In this document: piece by piece, positions 22,134-33,479 of the stretch
Position numbering within the stretch: the stretch's first letter is position 1
Layout of the letters: the number at the start of each line of letters is the position of its first letter
From: Sycobia sp. Sy_11
Taxonomy: Eukaryota; Arthropoda; Insecta; Hymenoptera; Epichrysomallidae
Assembly (NCBI GenBank): GCA_018907035.1
Contig: JACCIC010000292.1
Coordinates: 372,001 to 436,000 of the forward strand
DNA length: 64,000 nt
Reading direction: 5' to 3'
The notes under the pieces: generated by a model
What the model was told of the DNA's origin: nothing
Database searches by the model: none
Seen by the model: only the letters and a program-made list of their open reading frames with translations
Program-made: the position numbers and the translations under genes

Positions 22134-23252
22134 CGAGAGTGGATTTATAGGTTTCCGGCCTGACCAAGAAAAACAACGTTTTTAAGAATTTTTTTTATTT
22201 CTCAACATAATCTCCTCCAATGCTGATACATTTCTCATAGCGGTGTTCTATACTAGCGAGGTTAGGAAACAGATAATAGTCACTCAGGGCTAGGTCTGGA
22301 GAGTAGGGAGGGTACTGCATCAATTCAAACTTCAGATCGTTGATTTTAGCCATCGCAACGATTGACTTTCACTTCGTGGGTCAAACGTTGCAATAAGTCT
22401 GCGTAGTATTGACCAGTGATACTTTTAGCTTTTTCAAGGTAATCAATGTATAAAATACCTCTTGCATCCCGAAAAACAGTAGCCATAACCTTGTTCACCG
22501 AAAAAACTGTTTTTGCGTTCTTTGGTGTTGGTTCCCCTGGTCCAATCCACTGTTTAGACTGTTGTTTGATTTCAGCAGTGTAGTGGTCGACTCAAGTTTC
22601 GTCAACGGTTATGAATCGATGCAGAAATTCGCTTGGATCCCGCTTATACAACGCCAAATTGGCGGTAGAAAAGTTCTTTCGAATCAAAGTTTGGTCGACT
22701 GTTAGCAAAAGCGGCACCCATATTGCACGGAGCTTTTCTATTTACAAATGTTGCTGCAAAATATTTTGTATACGTTCATATGGCATCTTACAGGTCTCAG
22801 CTATCTCACGCACTTTTAATCTGCGGTCTTTCAGCACTATTTGATGGATTTTTTCGATCATATCTGGAGTTGCGACCTCAAAGGGGCGTCCTGAGCGAGG
22901 CTCATCAAAGCTGCTCACACGACCCTTTTTAAACTCGGAAACCCACTGCTTAACGGTCGAATATGATGGGGAAGATGTCCCTAGTGTTGAGTCCATCTCT
23001 TCTTTAATTTCCTTCGGCGTTAACCCCGTCAAATAAAAGTATTTGATGACAGCACGATTTCCCAGCTTTTCCATTTTTACGAAAAACACAGAGCCGTCTT
23101 GTTCAGCGTGCTCTCAAACCTAAACTAACATGGCGATCGTACTGAAACTATAGCTACAAGTTATCTAAGGATGGTACTATAGAAGGCCACCTCAAGGTAG
23201 GCCTAGTGGCGCAATCTCTTTGTCAGGCCGGAAACTTATCAATCCACCCTCG
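22134..23252 (-). mobile_element. Internally deleted mariner transposon
   Basis: Terminal inverted repeats at 22134-22165 and 23221-23252 (CGAGGGTGGATTGATAAG and variant) are flanked by TA on both sides (22132-22133, 23253-23254). Length 1119 bp against about 1.3 kb for full elements. It encodes a disrupted transposase on the minus strand. Confidence 0.92.
22190..23089 (-). pseudogene. Mariner transposase, deleted and frameshifted
   Basis: The N-terminal 115 codons (23089-22742) hold the two helix-turn-helix DNA-binding units (for example STVKQWVSEFKKGR and the DEPRSGRP linker). Downstream pieces contain the first catalytic aspartate in TVDETW (about 22590) and the third in YSPDLALSDYYLF (about 22290), as in DD34D transposases. 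The stretch with the second aspartate (HHDNAPAH-like) is absent: sequence jumps from the VKVNR region to the block before YSPD at about 22357, so roughly 150 bp are deleted. Stops and frame changes follow residue 115. It cannot make an active enzyme. Confidence 0.88.
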
Positions 23253-23343
23253 TATTACTCTCCGTAAACATCGTCTCGAGATACTTGCACTTCTTTTTCT
23301 ACCGCTCGAACTGGAAAGTACAATTTTCTCTATCGAAGCAGTA

Positions 23344-23478
<135 letters not shown>

Positions 23479-23509
23479 GTAATATGGTCGGCGAATTATC
23501 AGCCTTTTG

Positions 23510-23660
23510 AAATTGAAACTGCTTTGAAGCAGCTTTTTATACAGAAGCGACGATAGGTAAATTATGGTAAGTTATTTATTGTAACATTGATTTTTAGATA
23601 TAGCGTAACTTTTACTTATATATTATTAAACTGTTTAAAAAATCGGTTAAATTATTATCT
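23510..23660 (+). repeat. Short repeat shared with the Penelope-like locus at 56.87 kb
   Basis: The phrase gaagcagctttttata followed by gaagcgacgata and 'gtaaattat' recurs at 56872-56930, where it lies just 3' of a Penelope-like RT remnant; similarity continues weakly to about 57060. It may be the 3' part of the same element family. Confidence 0.5.
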
Positions 23661-24365
23661 CGAGTGAAGCCGAGACGAGGGATGCTAGTTAGCCTATAAT
23701 GACTGTAAGATCGATGATAATTTTTATTAATTTAGAATTCAGAACTGTCTCCATAAGTACAACTTTTAATATTTAATATATTTACTTTATCAAGCACTAC
23801 CAATGAAATTACCACTATTATTCCTATTAAACCGCTATTAGTTAAATTATCTATTTATTTAATTTATTCATTAATAATTTCTTATTATAATTAATAATAT
23901 ATTAATAATTCTATATTAATAATTTATTTTAAACAATACTATTAAATTACTACTCCGGTGCTTTTAAAATTAAAGCGCATGAAACAGTAATTATGAGACC
24001 TTTAGACGTGATTCTCGTTCAGAATAGTTTACCCTTCCAAGATAATAAAATCTTAAATAATATTCATAGTGGTTTATTCGTGAAAACAAGAGATGGTGTG
24101 GCGCTTGATTTTCATCTCTGCGGTATCGCAGTTGCTTAACTCTGTATAGACGTCAACTACTATCGTGCGACGTGAATCAAAATTCACTTATGAAATCTTT
24201 GACTGATGAAGACGTGAGATTACCAAGCAAATTCTGGCCTTCCCGTCAAGGCAAGGGTATTCTCGACTTTCAACTTTTTGGAAGAAGTAGAAGTAGTCTC
24301 AAAGTTTAGAATGAATGATGGACAGGACATACGAATAGGAAAACGGGCGACGAGCAAGAACATCT
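23661..24365. other. No recognised feature
   Basis: AT-rich intergenic-type DNA. No ORF or repeat match that I could support. Confidence 0.4.
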
Positions 24366-24410
24366 ACGAGGACGAATCTGTCCTTGTTTATATTCACCCC
24401 CGAAAAATCT

Positions 24411-24512
24411 GTTAGTTAAGTTAATCTGTTTATTAACTTAACTAAACTATTTAGTTAAGTTAATCTGTTTGTTAACTTAACTAAACTATTTAGTTAAGTT
24501 AAACTTAACTTA
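24411..24512. repeat. Tandem array of self-complementary TTAGTTAAGTTAA units
   Basis: About 38-bp units of ttagttaagttaatctgttt plus its near complement, two and a half copies. Confidence 0.75.
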
Positions 24513-24525
24513 ATAGTTTATTTTA

Positions 24526-24566
24526 GCTCCTGAGTATGAACTGTAGTGGTTCGAAACGTCGGACAC
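24526..24566 (+). ncRNA. Degenerate hammerhead ribozyme motif
   Basis: The CUGAUGA box is CTGAGTATGA (3-nt insertion), followed by a 4-bp stem II (GAAC at about 24537-24540 with GTTC at 24549-24552), GAAAC, GTC and GGAC. Stem II differs from the other two copies in compensating positions (GAAC/GTTC instead of GAGC/GCTC). The inserted bases and weak stem I argue that this copy is not active. Confidence 0.5.
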
Positions 24567-24769
24567 CAAAAGTGAATCTAAATTTAAGGTGGTGGTGGCA
24601 GTCAGGTTCCCCTTTACTAACAGAGAATATTGTTTTTATTATTTTTATTTTATTTATTATTTTATTTTTATTTTTAATTTTTAATATAATTAAGGAGCGT
24701 CTAATTGTCATTGCTTTAGCTAATATATTATGTTATAAAGACAGTAAGAACGATAAAAATATATATTAG

Positions 24770-25190
24770 TTCAATATACAAATCCTCAATTTGAATGTAA
24801 AAATACTAATTCAATAGCATATTTGTTATATTATGACTATTATAAGACGGTATAAGTAAATTCTTCATTTCTTTCATAGTGTCATTCTCGTCAATAAGAA
24901 CAACGACTATCCAAGTAATGTGAAGTAGCAGTTTGGCAGAAACTTGGTTAACAAAATCAGCGTCATAATATGAGAGCTCAAATCATAAAATCACACACAT
25001 ATGTTTCACACATGATGACAAGGTTAAGTTTAAACCAAAAATTGTTTGTGAAATAGCTATTAAGTGGCCCGATAGTGTCACGAAGGCGATTATGAGAATC
25101 CTTGGAATGACATGGCATTTATAGATAATTTTCCAAAGCATATCTACTATTTATGACCTAAAGAATAGTTTTCCGCCGGTATTTTTGGCT
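24770..25190. other. No recognised feature
   Basis: AT-rich; no supported ORF or repeat. Confidence 0.4.
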
Positions 25191-25196
25191 AAATAG

Positions 25197-25346
25197 CAGT
25201 TTTTAGTATAAAACTTTGTGTGAGACTATAGAAAATGGTAACAAAACAGTTTTTAGTATAAAACTTTGTGTGAGACTATAGAAAATGGTAACAAAACAGT
25301 TTTTAGTATAAAACTTTGTGTGAGACTATAGAAAATGGTAAATACA
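25197..25346. repeat. 50-bp unit repeated three times
   Basis: Units starting cagtttttagtataaaac at 25197, 25247 and 25297 are identical within the unit; the third is cut short after 'gaaaatggta'. Confidence 0.97.
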
Positions 25347-25627
25347 CAGCAAAAATTCAACAGTAAGAAATCTGTATAGTATACTAAGATGGTTTAAAAT
25401 AATAATAGCTGTACGGTACATCTATAAACAGATAGCAGATAAAATGATGCCTGTTGATGCAACAGATGACATGAAAAGAAAAACCAGTATTCGATCAAAT
25501 CAAAGTTAGCTTCTAGTTTACATTCTCCCGTTTTAAATGAAGTAATTACTTTTATTAAGTTAAGTTACATTGGTACAGTTTACTTCAAAACAATTGAATT
25601 GTACTTCTGTCGACTGCCCATATACAA

Positions 25628-26303
25628 ATTAATAAATATTTTTTATTGGTCTTACAGTCCAATCAATTTCAACCAAAAATAAAATAAAATAAAAATAAAA
25701 ATAAAAATAAAATAAAAATAAAAACTAAAAAATAAAAAATAAAAATAATAATAAAAATAAAAAATAAGAAATACAAATAATAAATAATAAAAATAAAAAA
25801 TAAAAATTAAAAATAAAAATTAAATTAAAAATTAAATTAAAATGATAATGACAGTCAGACTGTCCTTGTTTATATTCACCCCCGTAGACTAATCTGAAAA
25901 TAAAATATTAGCTGAAAAAATTCTTTGTTAGTAAAGTGCAGTCTGACTGTCCCCAACACCCTTACCTAATTGAAGACTTGTCCAACGATTCGAGCTCGCT
26001 ACGGCTCCTCATCAGGGACTCAACTTTTATTTTCAGATTAGTCTACGGGGGTGAATATAAACAAGGACAGTCTGACTGTCATTATCATTTTAATTTAATT
26101 TTTAATTTAATTTTTATTTTTAATTTTTATTTTTTATTTTTATTATTTATTATTTGTATTTCTTATTTTTTATTTTTTATTATTATTTTTATTTTTTATT
26201 TTTTAGTTTTTATTTTTATTTTATTTTTATTTTTATTTTTATTTTATTTTATTTTTGGTTGAAATTGATTGGACTGTAAGAACAATAAAAAATATTTATT
26301 AAT
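25628..26303. repeat. Near-perfect foldback (278-bp inverted repeat) of repeat F
   Basis: Arms 25628-25905 and 26025-26303 are reverse complements with one visible mismatch. The 119-bp spacer holds a hammerhead motif on the minus strand. The outer two thirds of each arm is AAAAT/AAATT simple sequence; the inner part carries cagattagtctacgggg and acaaggacagtctgactgtc, also present at 63360-63410. Adjoining the left arm, tgtcgactgcccata (25606-25620) is the head of the 63.2 kb copy. The arrangement looks like two repeat-F units in opposite orientation. Confidence 0.93.
25980..26019 (-). ncRNA. Hammerhead ribozyme motif (one core substitution)
   Basis: Read on the minus strand: GTCC (stem I), CTGATGA (26015-26009), stem II GAGC/GCTC, GAATC where GAAAC is expected, GTT, then GGAC closing stem I with 4 perfect pairs. 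Stem III is only the palindromic 'ACGT'-type step, as in the minimal hammerheads reported from Penelope-like elements, which are thought to act as dimers. The A to T change in the GAAA box probably abolishes cleavage. Confidence 0.72.
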
Positions 26304-26427
26304 CAGTTTACTTCAAGTTAAAAAATTTGAACAAAGAGATTTATATTATTATTATTGATGTGCAAATGTCATGTACATAAGATTTATATTGTGCATAAAT
26401 TAAAAACTATCATTATTATTATAGTAT

Positions 26428-26499
26428 ATTCATTTTATTATTTAGACATAATTTATCGTTATTATAAATAGAAAAGTATTGTTAAAATGAAATTCCCTT

Positions 26500-26543
<44 letters not shown>

Positions 26544-27205
26544 ATTTTATACATTCCTTCTCTCTTTTCATTGTATGACTTTAATCCTATTACAAATATA
26601 AATTTAATGTTGAATATATATTTATTGATAATAAGTTATTTATAGTTTTTATTAACTTAGTAATGTAGTACTATAAACCTTATAATTAGAATTATTAATT
26701 CTAATATTTTATCATCATCATAATCATCATTATTATAGTCTATTCATTTTATTATTTAGACATAATTTATCGTTATTATTAATAGAAAAGTATTGTTAAA
26801 AATGAAATTCCCTTTGCAAATATATATGTTATTTTATACATTCCTTCTCTCTTTTCATTGTATGACTTTAATCCTATTACAAATATAAGTTTAATGTTGA
26901 ATATATATTTATTGATAATAAGTTATTTATAGTTTGTAGTACTATTAACTTAGTAATGTAGTACTATAAACCTTATAATTAGAATTATTAATTCTAATAT
27001 TTTATCATCATCATAATCATCATTATTATAGTCTATTCATTTTATTATTTAGACATAATTTTTAGTTATTATTAACAGAAAAGTATTGTTAAAAATGAAA
27101 TTCCTTTCGCAAATATATATGTTAATTCATATATTCCTTCTCTCTTTCTATTCCATAACTTTAATCCTATAATAAAAATAAATCTAATGTTGAATATAAT
27201 GAATA
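26428..27205. repeat. About 300-bp tandem repeat, 2.5 copies
   Basis: Units begin 'attcattttattatttagac' at 26428, 26742 and 27036 (periods 314 and 294); the third is partial and more diverged. A (TA)n tract at 26505-26540 is present only in the first copy. Confidence 0.92.
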
Positions 27206-27720
27206 CTAATAAATTATATAAAAAATAATAAATCACATTAGAAAACGGTTTCTACTAATTGGATCTAATTAATTATATGATCAGATTTTAAAAATAAATC
27301 TTTATTCATAAACTTTACACATGTATAACTTTTTCACTAAAATTCTTTATATACATGAAATTGTATAACAATATTTACGTAAATTTATTAAAAAGTGCTA
27401 CGTGTTTAAGAGCCCCTGTAGTATAATTGAAAGCATATTTCAGTAATTTTAATTTTATCAATTTATGCTTTTTTAATAATATAGAAAATAGTTTCAAATT
27501 TAATTATTAATAAAATATTCTAAATAACAGCTTTACTTATGTACATATAATTTTGAAAAATAACACAAAAATCAACAATAAGTTCACAAGTTATTTTCAA
27601 CAAATAGAAATGAAAGAATTTTATAAAATTTATAAAGCATAGTACTCATTTAATTAAAATTACTGTTAAATAGACATGATTTTAATATATTAACACAAAA
27701 ATATTCTATAATTAAATTAT
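27206..27720. other. No recognised feature
   Basis: AT-rich DNA without supported ORFs. A block at 27721-27782 ('agtcagatgt') recurs at 28920-28980. Confidence 0.4.
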
Positions 27721-27806
27721 AAATCAGTTCACTGATATAGTCAGATGTCCTACTGTGATAAAGACAAACATAATAATATATGTTTTTTTATGTTATTTAG
27801 CATCGC

Positions 27807-27945
27807 TCTATTTATGCTTCTATATATTAGTGCTAATCAACGACGGACGTTTACGATGTGTTTGTAAACAAAGCACATGTAAATTCTTACAGCGATGCTT
27901 GTGTCAATACGCCGAGACCGTGATTTGAACTCGGATAACCAAATT
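27807..27945 (-). mobile_element. tRNA-derived SINE, copy 2 (5'-truncated or diverged)
   Basis: On the minus strand the B box GTTCAAATCAC and the following ggtctcggcg, attgacacaagcatcgctgt and gtgctttgtttacaaacac match copy 1 at 20.6 kb. The A-box part is not recognisable. Confidence 0.65.
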
Positions 27946-28009
27946 ACTAGTATATATTACAAATTACTAGGATAACCAAATTACTAGAATAATATATGTT
28001 CTTCGCACA

Positions 28010-28799
28010 TTAACCTTTAGAGGGCTGGGTTTGGAGATTTCGAAACCTCCTTTAAAAGTGCCCAAATTCATATCTTGTATCACCCATCAACTATATACAA
28101 TGGTCCCATCATGGTCCGAGCCGATTATCGGTTCTCTAGCCCTGGAAGGTCATGAAAAATTTTTGCTTTGATAAAATAGGAATAAAATTATATTCTCAAG
28201 TTTTGAGATGTGAGGCATCCAACTCTGGAGTCTGATCGGTCATAACTGCTCATAATCACGGTTATTCGAGGTTCAAAATCAAATGCAGAAAGTAGCATAT
28301 ATATTTGAACAAAAATTATATCTAAGAGTATCTTGAGGTACTATATCATAATCTGACACTCGTTTAATTATGAATAGCCATCTCAGGATTTATGTGTTTT
28401 TTTCGTGCTTTTGTTTTTAAAATGTAGAGTTTACAGGCCTTCTACTCTCCTTCTGGTTTACCTAACACATCTAAATTATGATGATATATACGTTTCTAGC
28501 AAAACGTATTTCTGTAATTTTACTAGCAAACTATTGTCACGAAAATAGATTGTGAAATTTATCTAAATAATTATATTGACAGAAATATAATTGGTTGAAT
28601 GAGAAAATTCGTTGTCAAGCGCTCTCAAAATCTATAAATTCGAACTCAGTGAATTTATAGATGACCTTCACTCTGAAGTGATAAGCTCAAACCAACTTCA
28701 TATACGAACTTAGTGCATCAATTTACTTAAGGATAAAGAAGTATTCTAGCATTATCTTTTTGAGCCGATATATCGGCTTTCCGGCCCTTGAAAGGTTAA
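28010..28799. mobile_element. TTAA-flanked MITE-like element (piggyBac-type ends)
   Basis: TTAA at 28010-28013 and 28796-28799 flank imperfect inverted ends CCTTTAGAGGGCTGGG and (reverse complement of the right end) CCTTTCAAGGGCCGGA. TTAA duplication with CCYTT-type ends is characteristic of piggyBac-like elements. No transposase ORF is visible. A sequence resembling the right end, including 'gagccgattatcgg', also occurs inside at 28118-28152, suggesting a nested shorter copy. Confidence 0.5.
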
Positions 28800-28971
28800 G
28801 CAATTTACAACCTACGAATCTTATATGTATTGTTTAAAAACTTAATATAAAATATTATATAATATTAATAATAGCATTTTAATAATAAAATAATATATAA
28901 TATTATATAACGAAATTCAAAATCAGATCATTAAAATAGTCAGATGTTCTGGTTATGATGAATAAAAGCAG

Positions 28972-28977
<6 letters not shown>

Positions 28978-29013
<36 letters not shown>
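28978..29013. repeat. (TA)n microsatellite
   Basis: Pure TA run directly upstream of the 29 kb Gypsy remnant. Confidence 0.95.
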
Positions 29014-29017
<4 letters not shown>

Positions 29018-29029
29018 GCCATGAACCGT

Positions 29030-31560
29030 CCTTGAATGATATTTTACCGAAGCTGATGCACTCGAAAAATTTTCTACCGAAGATGAAACTCAGTCCATGG
29101 ACGCTTGGAACAGTATGGTTAAAGAGGTTGCCTTAATTAATGAGTGTATTGATCGGGAGATCTGTTGCAGGTAAATAGACGCTTACTGTAATAGATGAGT
29201 ATACTTAAGTAGATGCTTCAACTGTGAAAAACAGGGGTATATTGGGAAAGACAAGCAAAGGGGCATTATCTGCTATAAATGCCAGAAGCCAGGGAATCTC
29301 TCTAAAGATCGCTGAGAGAAGAGCGCAGTAAATACCTCATTGAACGGATTAGGAATGGTTTTTTCCACATGAAAGTCAAAGAAGACAGCCGTAAATACAC
29401 GTCATTCATGATGCCTAGAGGTCAGTACGAATTCAACGTGGTAACGTTTGGCCTTGAAACATCTCCCGTCGTATTCACCCGCTACATCTGATATGTATTC
29501 AGGGAGCTAATACAAAAGAACGTTGTGATTATTTATATGGATGACACCGTAGTGAAATGCAAAACGGAGTGCAAGGCTTTACATAATTTAAAACAGACAC
29601 TTGAGGCTGCTTCCAAGTACGGATTCAACATCGATTGGAAGAAATACCTGCAATTGTAAAGAAGAATAGAGTTCCTGGGCTACGTTCTCGAGAATGGCAG
29701 TATCGAGCTATCACCGGAAAAGCGCAGGCGGTGTGTAATTATCCACAATCAAAACGCTTAAAAAAGTGCAGCGCTTCCTAGGATTGGCGGGCTACTTTAG
29801 AAAATGTATCTAAGGATACGCGCAGTTAGTGAAACTACTCAGCGACCTCTAGAAAAAATGTCTCCTTTCAAAATAGAAGAAAAACAGCGTGAGGTGTTCA
29901 TGCGTCTCAAACAAGCTATAGTCGCAGTGCTTGTACTTAAATTGTACAAACCGAACTGCACACTTGGAACTGACGTATCCAAGGATGAATATGGAACGAT
30001 ACTTTTTCAAAAATCACAGGACGATGGAAAGTCCATCCAGTATACTATATGTGTCGGAAGACCACTGACGTAGAGAAGAAACATAGTAGCTATGAGTTGG
30101 AGTTCCTAGCAGTAGTGAGAGCCCTAGAAAAATTTCGAAATTATCTCTGGGATATACGGTTTCTGATTGTGACGAATTGCGCTGCCTTCCTATAGACAAT
30201 GAAAAAATGCGAGTTGAAATCGCGCGTAGGACGATGGATTATGCGGGTCGAGGACTTTGACTACGAGATCGAACACCGATCGGGGACACGGATGAGGCAT
30301 GCAGATGCTCTCAGCTGAGCTCCCTCGATCAACGTAATTCAAGACGCTCTACTGGAAAGGTTAGCGAGGCACAGTCCAGAGATGAAAAGATCGCTGCCAT
30401 TAAAAAGCTATTGGAAACCGGTGAATTCAAGGACTACTTGCTCAAAAAGTGGGTTTGTCTACAAAGGCGCTTTAGGAAAGGAAAAGTTGGTGGCCACTAA
30501 GGAGCTACAGCAAGAGCTCGTCATAAGAGCTCACAAAGTCGGGCACTTCGGGAAAAAGAAAACGATGGAGCTTCTCGTTCGAGAATATTGGATGGGTAAG
30601 ATGGAACAGAAAATCGAGGAATATCTGGGAGCGAGAAAGGCTGGCAAAGTGGACGGCTTTCTCAATCCGTTATCAAAGGACGACACACCGCTGCATAACA
30701 TCCACCTGAATCATATGGGTCCGTTTTCTGCCACAAAAATCAATACAAGCACATATTGATGGTAGTAAACACATTTACGAAGTACACATGGATTTTTGCA
30801 CAAAATCAACAACAACGAAATCCACATCACTTCATCAAGGAGTTTTATCTCGTTTTTTGATCTCTTGATGATTCTCAGCAGTTTGATGAATACTGTGAAA
30901 AGGAAGGCATTCAACAGTAACTGTTCACCGCCGGCGTGCCTAACGCTATTATTATGGGAGTATTAACCCAAATATCAGTCACTAGTATAGGTATATTAAT
31001 AGAGTACAACGGGCGATTAACAGTACATACCAGTGTACAATTGGGAACAGCCTGTATGAATTAATGTTCGGAACAGGAATGCGTTACAAGAAAGATCTTA
31101 GGCTAAAGGAAATAATCGACTACGAAATGGTGGAGCATTTTAAGGACTCACGTAAGGCGGCGCAAGCAGACGCAAAAAAAGGAAATCGACAAGGTTCAGA
31201 AAGAAAATCGGCGATAATATGATCGGAGGCGTAAACTCGTCAATAGGTACCGACAAGGAGATCTTGTCGTTATTAAGCGGACACAGCCCCGGAATAAAAT
31301 TATTAATTAAATTTTTTGGACCTTACCGAGTCATTCGAGCCAACGATCACGATCGTTACGAGGTCGAGAAAATAGGAATCTGTAAGGGACTGCCGAAAAC
31401 TATAACGTCCGCTGAAAATATGAAGCCATGACAAGGCTTCAGAGATGACCTTCAAGTAGATCTTGAAAATGACGAAGGAGAACAGGATAGGGAATATCAA
31501 GAGCGTACAACAGAAATAGAAGAATAAGTAGCGACTGAAGCCAGGCTACTATAAGGAAAG
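29030..31560 (+). pseudogene. pol: Decayed Gypsy gag-pol (plus strand)
   Basis: A Gag tail with two degenerate zinc knuckles (CFNC... and CYKC..., about 29215-29305) runs directly into RT sequence, so protease and the RT fingers are missing. RT motif C is IIYMDDTVV (29524-29550). RNase H starts with TDVSKDEYG (about 29970). The integrase N-terminal region is seen in an open stretch 30382-30759 (HKVGHFGKKK), but its zinc-binding cysteines are not conserved (ARKAGK in place of a CX2C-type segment). A C-terminal piece is open at 31219-31431. Many stops and frame changes elsewhere. Confidence 0.82.
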
Positions 31561-31566
31561 GCGGAA

Positions 31567-31985
31567 TGTGGGAGCGGGATGCAGCGCAAATGGCAGGTGG
31601 AGGTTTGCAGTACGTCAATGTGCTAATGACAAACGTGTACGGACTTGTTACGAGCATACGACGCTTAGTTGACCACCGGCATATACTGCACCACTCTCAC
31701 AGCTCGACGCTCGCACCGCCTAGTCCCTAGTTCGCACGAGTAAGAAGACAGATTGCGCCTGAGACCTTCTAATGGGATTATAGAAAAGGGAGGGGGAAAA
31801 TCGCCGCCACCGATAAATAGGAGGAGTTGCACCAACCCCGCCGAGAGTGATCGTCCGTTCTAGCAAATACATAGTAGCAAACGTAGAACACTATTTTTTA
31901 TTTATTTTTAATGAAGAGTTATTTACCTTTATAAATACTCTACTATTTATATACCTGGCTTTACCCTTCCTAACTGACCATACTT
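31567..31985 (+). repeat. Candidate 3' LTR start of the 29 kb Gypsy remnant
   Basis: A purine tract (31553-31566, aaggaaaggcggaa) is followed at once by TGTGGGAGCGGG, the usual layout of polypurine tract and LTR. GC-richer sequence continues to about 31870, then AT-rich. No second LTR copy is in the window, so the 3' limit is a guess. Confidence 0.5.
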
Positions 31986-31987
31986 TT

Positions 31988-31990
31988 CCT

Positions 31991-32057
<67 letters not shown>
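31988..32057. repeat. (TA)n microsatellite
   Basis: TA run of about 65 bp with one interruption. Confidence 0.95.
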
Positions 32058-32061
<4 letters not shown>

Positions 32062-32565
32062 TTGTATTGTATTGTAGATTTTTGCACTAAATTCACTAAA
32101 TAATAATTTTTTAAGAAAGAAATCAAAGCTGCAAAAAACAGCTTTAACAGAAGTAAAATAGTTAAGCGAGCTTGATATGTCTTAGCGTAGTAAAAATTTT
32201 AAATACATCTCCTCGTGTATTTTATAAAAAATTAATATAAATTATTTTTCTAAATTCAGTAATATATTAAGACAAAAAAGATACAATAACGTCTTAAAGC
32301 AATGGATCATTGAAACAAATGTCTCTTTTTTCATAATTAATTTTTGCATGAAAACATTTTACAGTCTATATCGTAATCTCAATAAATGAAGATTTATTGG
32401 TCAATTACTTTCAATTTTGTAACTATGTACGTTTTGAATAGCCAAAGTTATAAATACATATAATTTTTCATTTATTATGAGTGAATTATAAATAAGAATT
32501 ATATAAACAAATAAATTCTAATTTAAAGTATACAATTAAAAAAATGTAAACAATTTTGATTATAT
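32058..32565. other. AT-rich DNA; part shared with 62.55 kb
   Basis: The stretch 32241-32310 ('cagtaatatattaagaca') matches 62550-62620 in the same orientation. No ORF supported. Confidence 0.5.
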
Positions 32566-32569
32566 TCTT

Positions 32570-32845
32570 TTACTTTAGAGTCTATATATTACTATAAAAG
32601 TTATTTAAAAGTATATTATTTCAGACTTAAAGTATATATATTTAAGTTCAATATTGGATTTGTTCACCTATAAATTTTTTAGGAACGGACCTGGCAGGTT
32701 CATTCCTCCTTTTTTGAAGAATCATGAATTATCAGAAAAAATAGCAGAAGAATGTTCTCCTAAAATCGATGATTCAAAATAATTGACTGTTATGGGATGA
32801 CACGTAGATCAAATGATGTGAAAATAAACTCGGCTATTTGTAAAT
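32570..32845 (+). repeat. Repeat G, copy 1 (inverted relative to 62.76-63.02 kb)
   Basis: Matches the reverse complement of 62760-63020 at roughly 75-80% by eye (ttcaatattggatttgtt, aatagcagaagaatgttc, gtgaaaataaactcggct). In this copy the reading frame seen in the other is broken by stops. Confidence 0.7.
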
Positions 32846-32852
32846 TTGTATT

Positions 32853-32857
<5 letters not shown>

Positions 32858-32892
<35 letters not shown>
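32858..32892. repeat. (GA)n microsatellite
   Basis: GA run with one GC interruption. Confidence 0.95.
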
Positions 32893-33475
32893 TGGTGTAA
32901 GAGAGAGGCAAAGCTATAGCGAATTATATTTATATAACTCTTATATTTATATAACAATAGGTGGATGGTAGTTGTATATGTCACGAATGAACTTTACCCT
33001 CCCGCATACTGGATAAAAATTACACGTGTCACTTGCGTGAAACGAAAATCTTCGTTGTGTACAAAATGCGTGCTTGACGAGGAATTGAAAATGATAGATC
33101 GAGATAGTGTGTTTGCTTTAATATTTAATCTGCTCAAATACATTGGAGACTCATATAGCATGTTCAGCATGTATCTAGAAACAATCATGTAGTAATTTTT
33201 TATATATACAAAGTTACATTTTGTAACGAGAAAAAAGCAGGATAGATTAGGTTTAACATTATCTAATAAAAACCGATTATACAAGATTTTATTGAGAGGT
33301 ATAAATTTTGTAAATAGGATAAGGCGCACCTTGACTGTTACAGAATATATAACAATCAATAAATAGGCATGACAGCGGTCAGCAAGAAAATAATAAATAG
33401 AGTACGCAAAATTATAGAGTATCGCGTATTTGCAAATTAACCAATAAGAAACCGGCTAAATAAAGTAACATACTT
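32893..33475. other. No recognised gene
   Basis: The minus ORF 33359-32994 and the overlapping plus ORF 32965-33192 have no motif I know. Confidence 0.35.
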
Positions 33476-33479
33476 TTTG

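Larger units (their letters stand above)
24371..24700 (+). repeat. Hammerhead-bearing repeat F, diverged copy
   Basis: Starts with tgtccttgtttatattcacc (reverse orientation of the block at 26042 and 63381), passes through a tandem/palindromic TTAGTTAAGTTAA array (24411-24512) and then a hammerhead-like core, cagtcagg.tcccctttactaac and a T/A-rich tail, in the same order as at 63.2 kb. Confidence 0.6.

Noticed and set aside
25197..25346. CRISPR-like direct repeats
   Set aside because: Head-to-tail 50-bp units without unique spacers in animal DNA; a simple tandem duplication.
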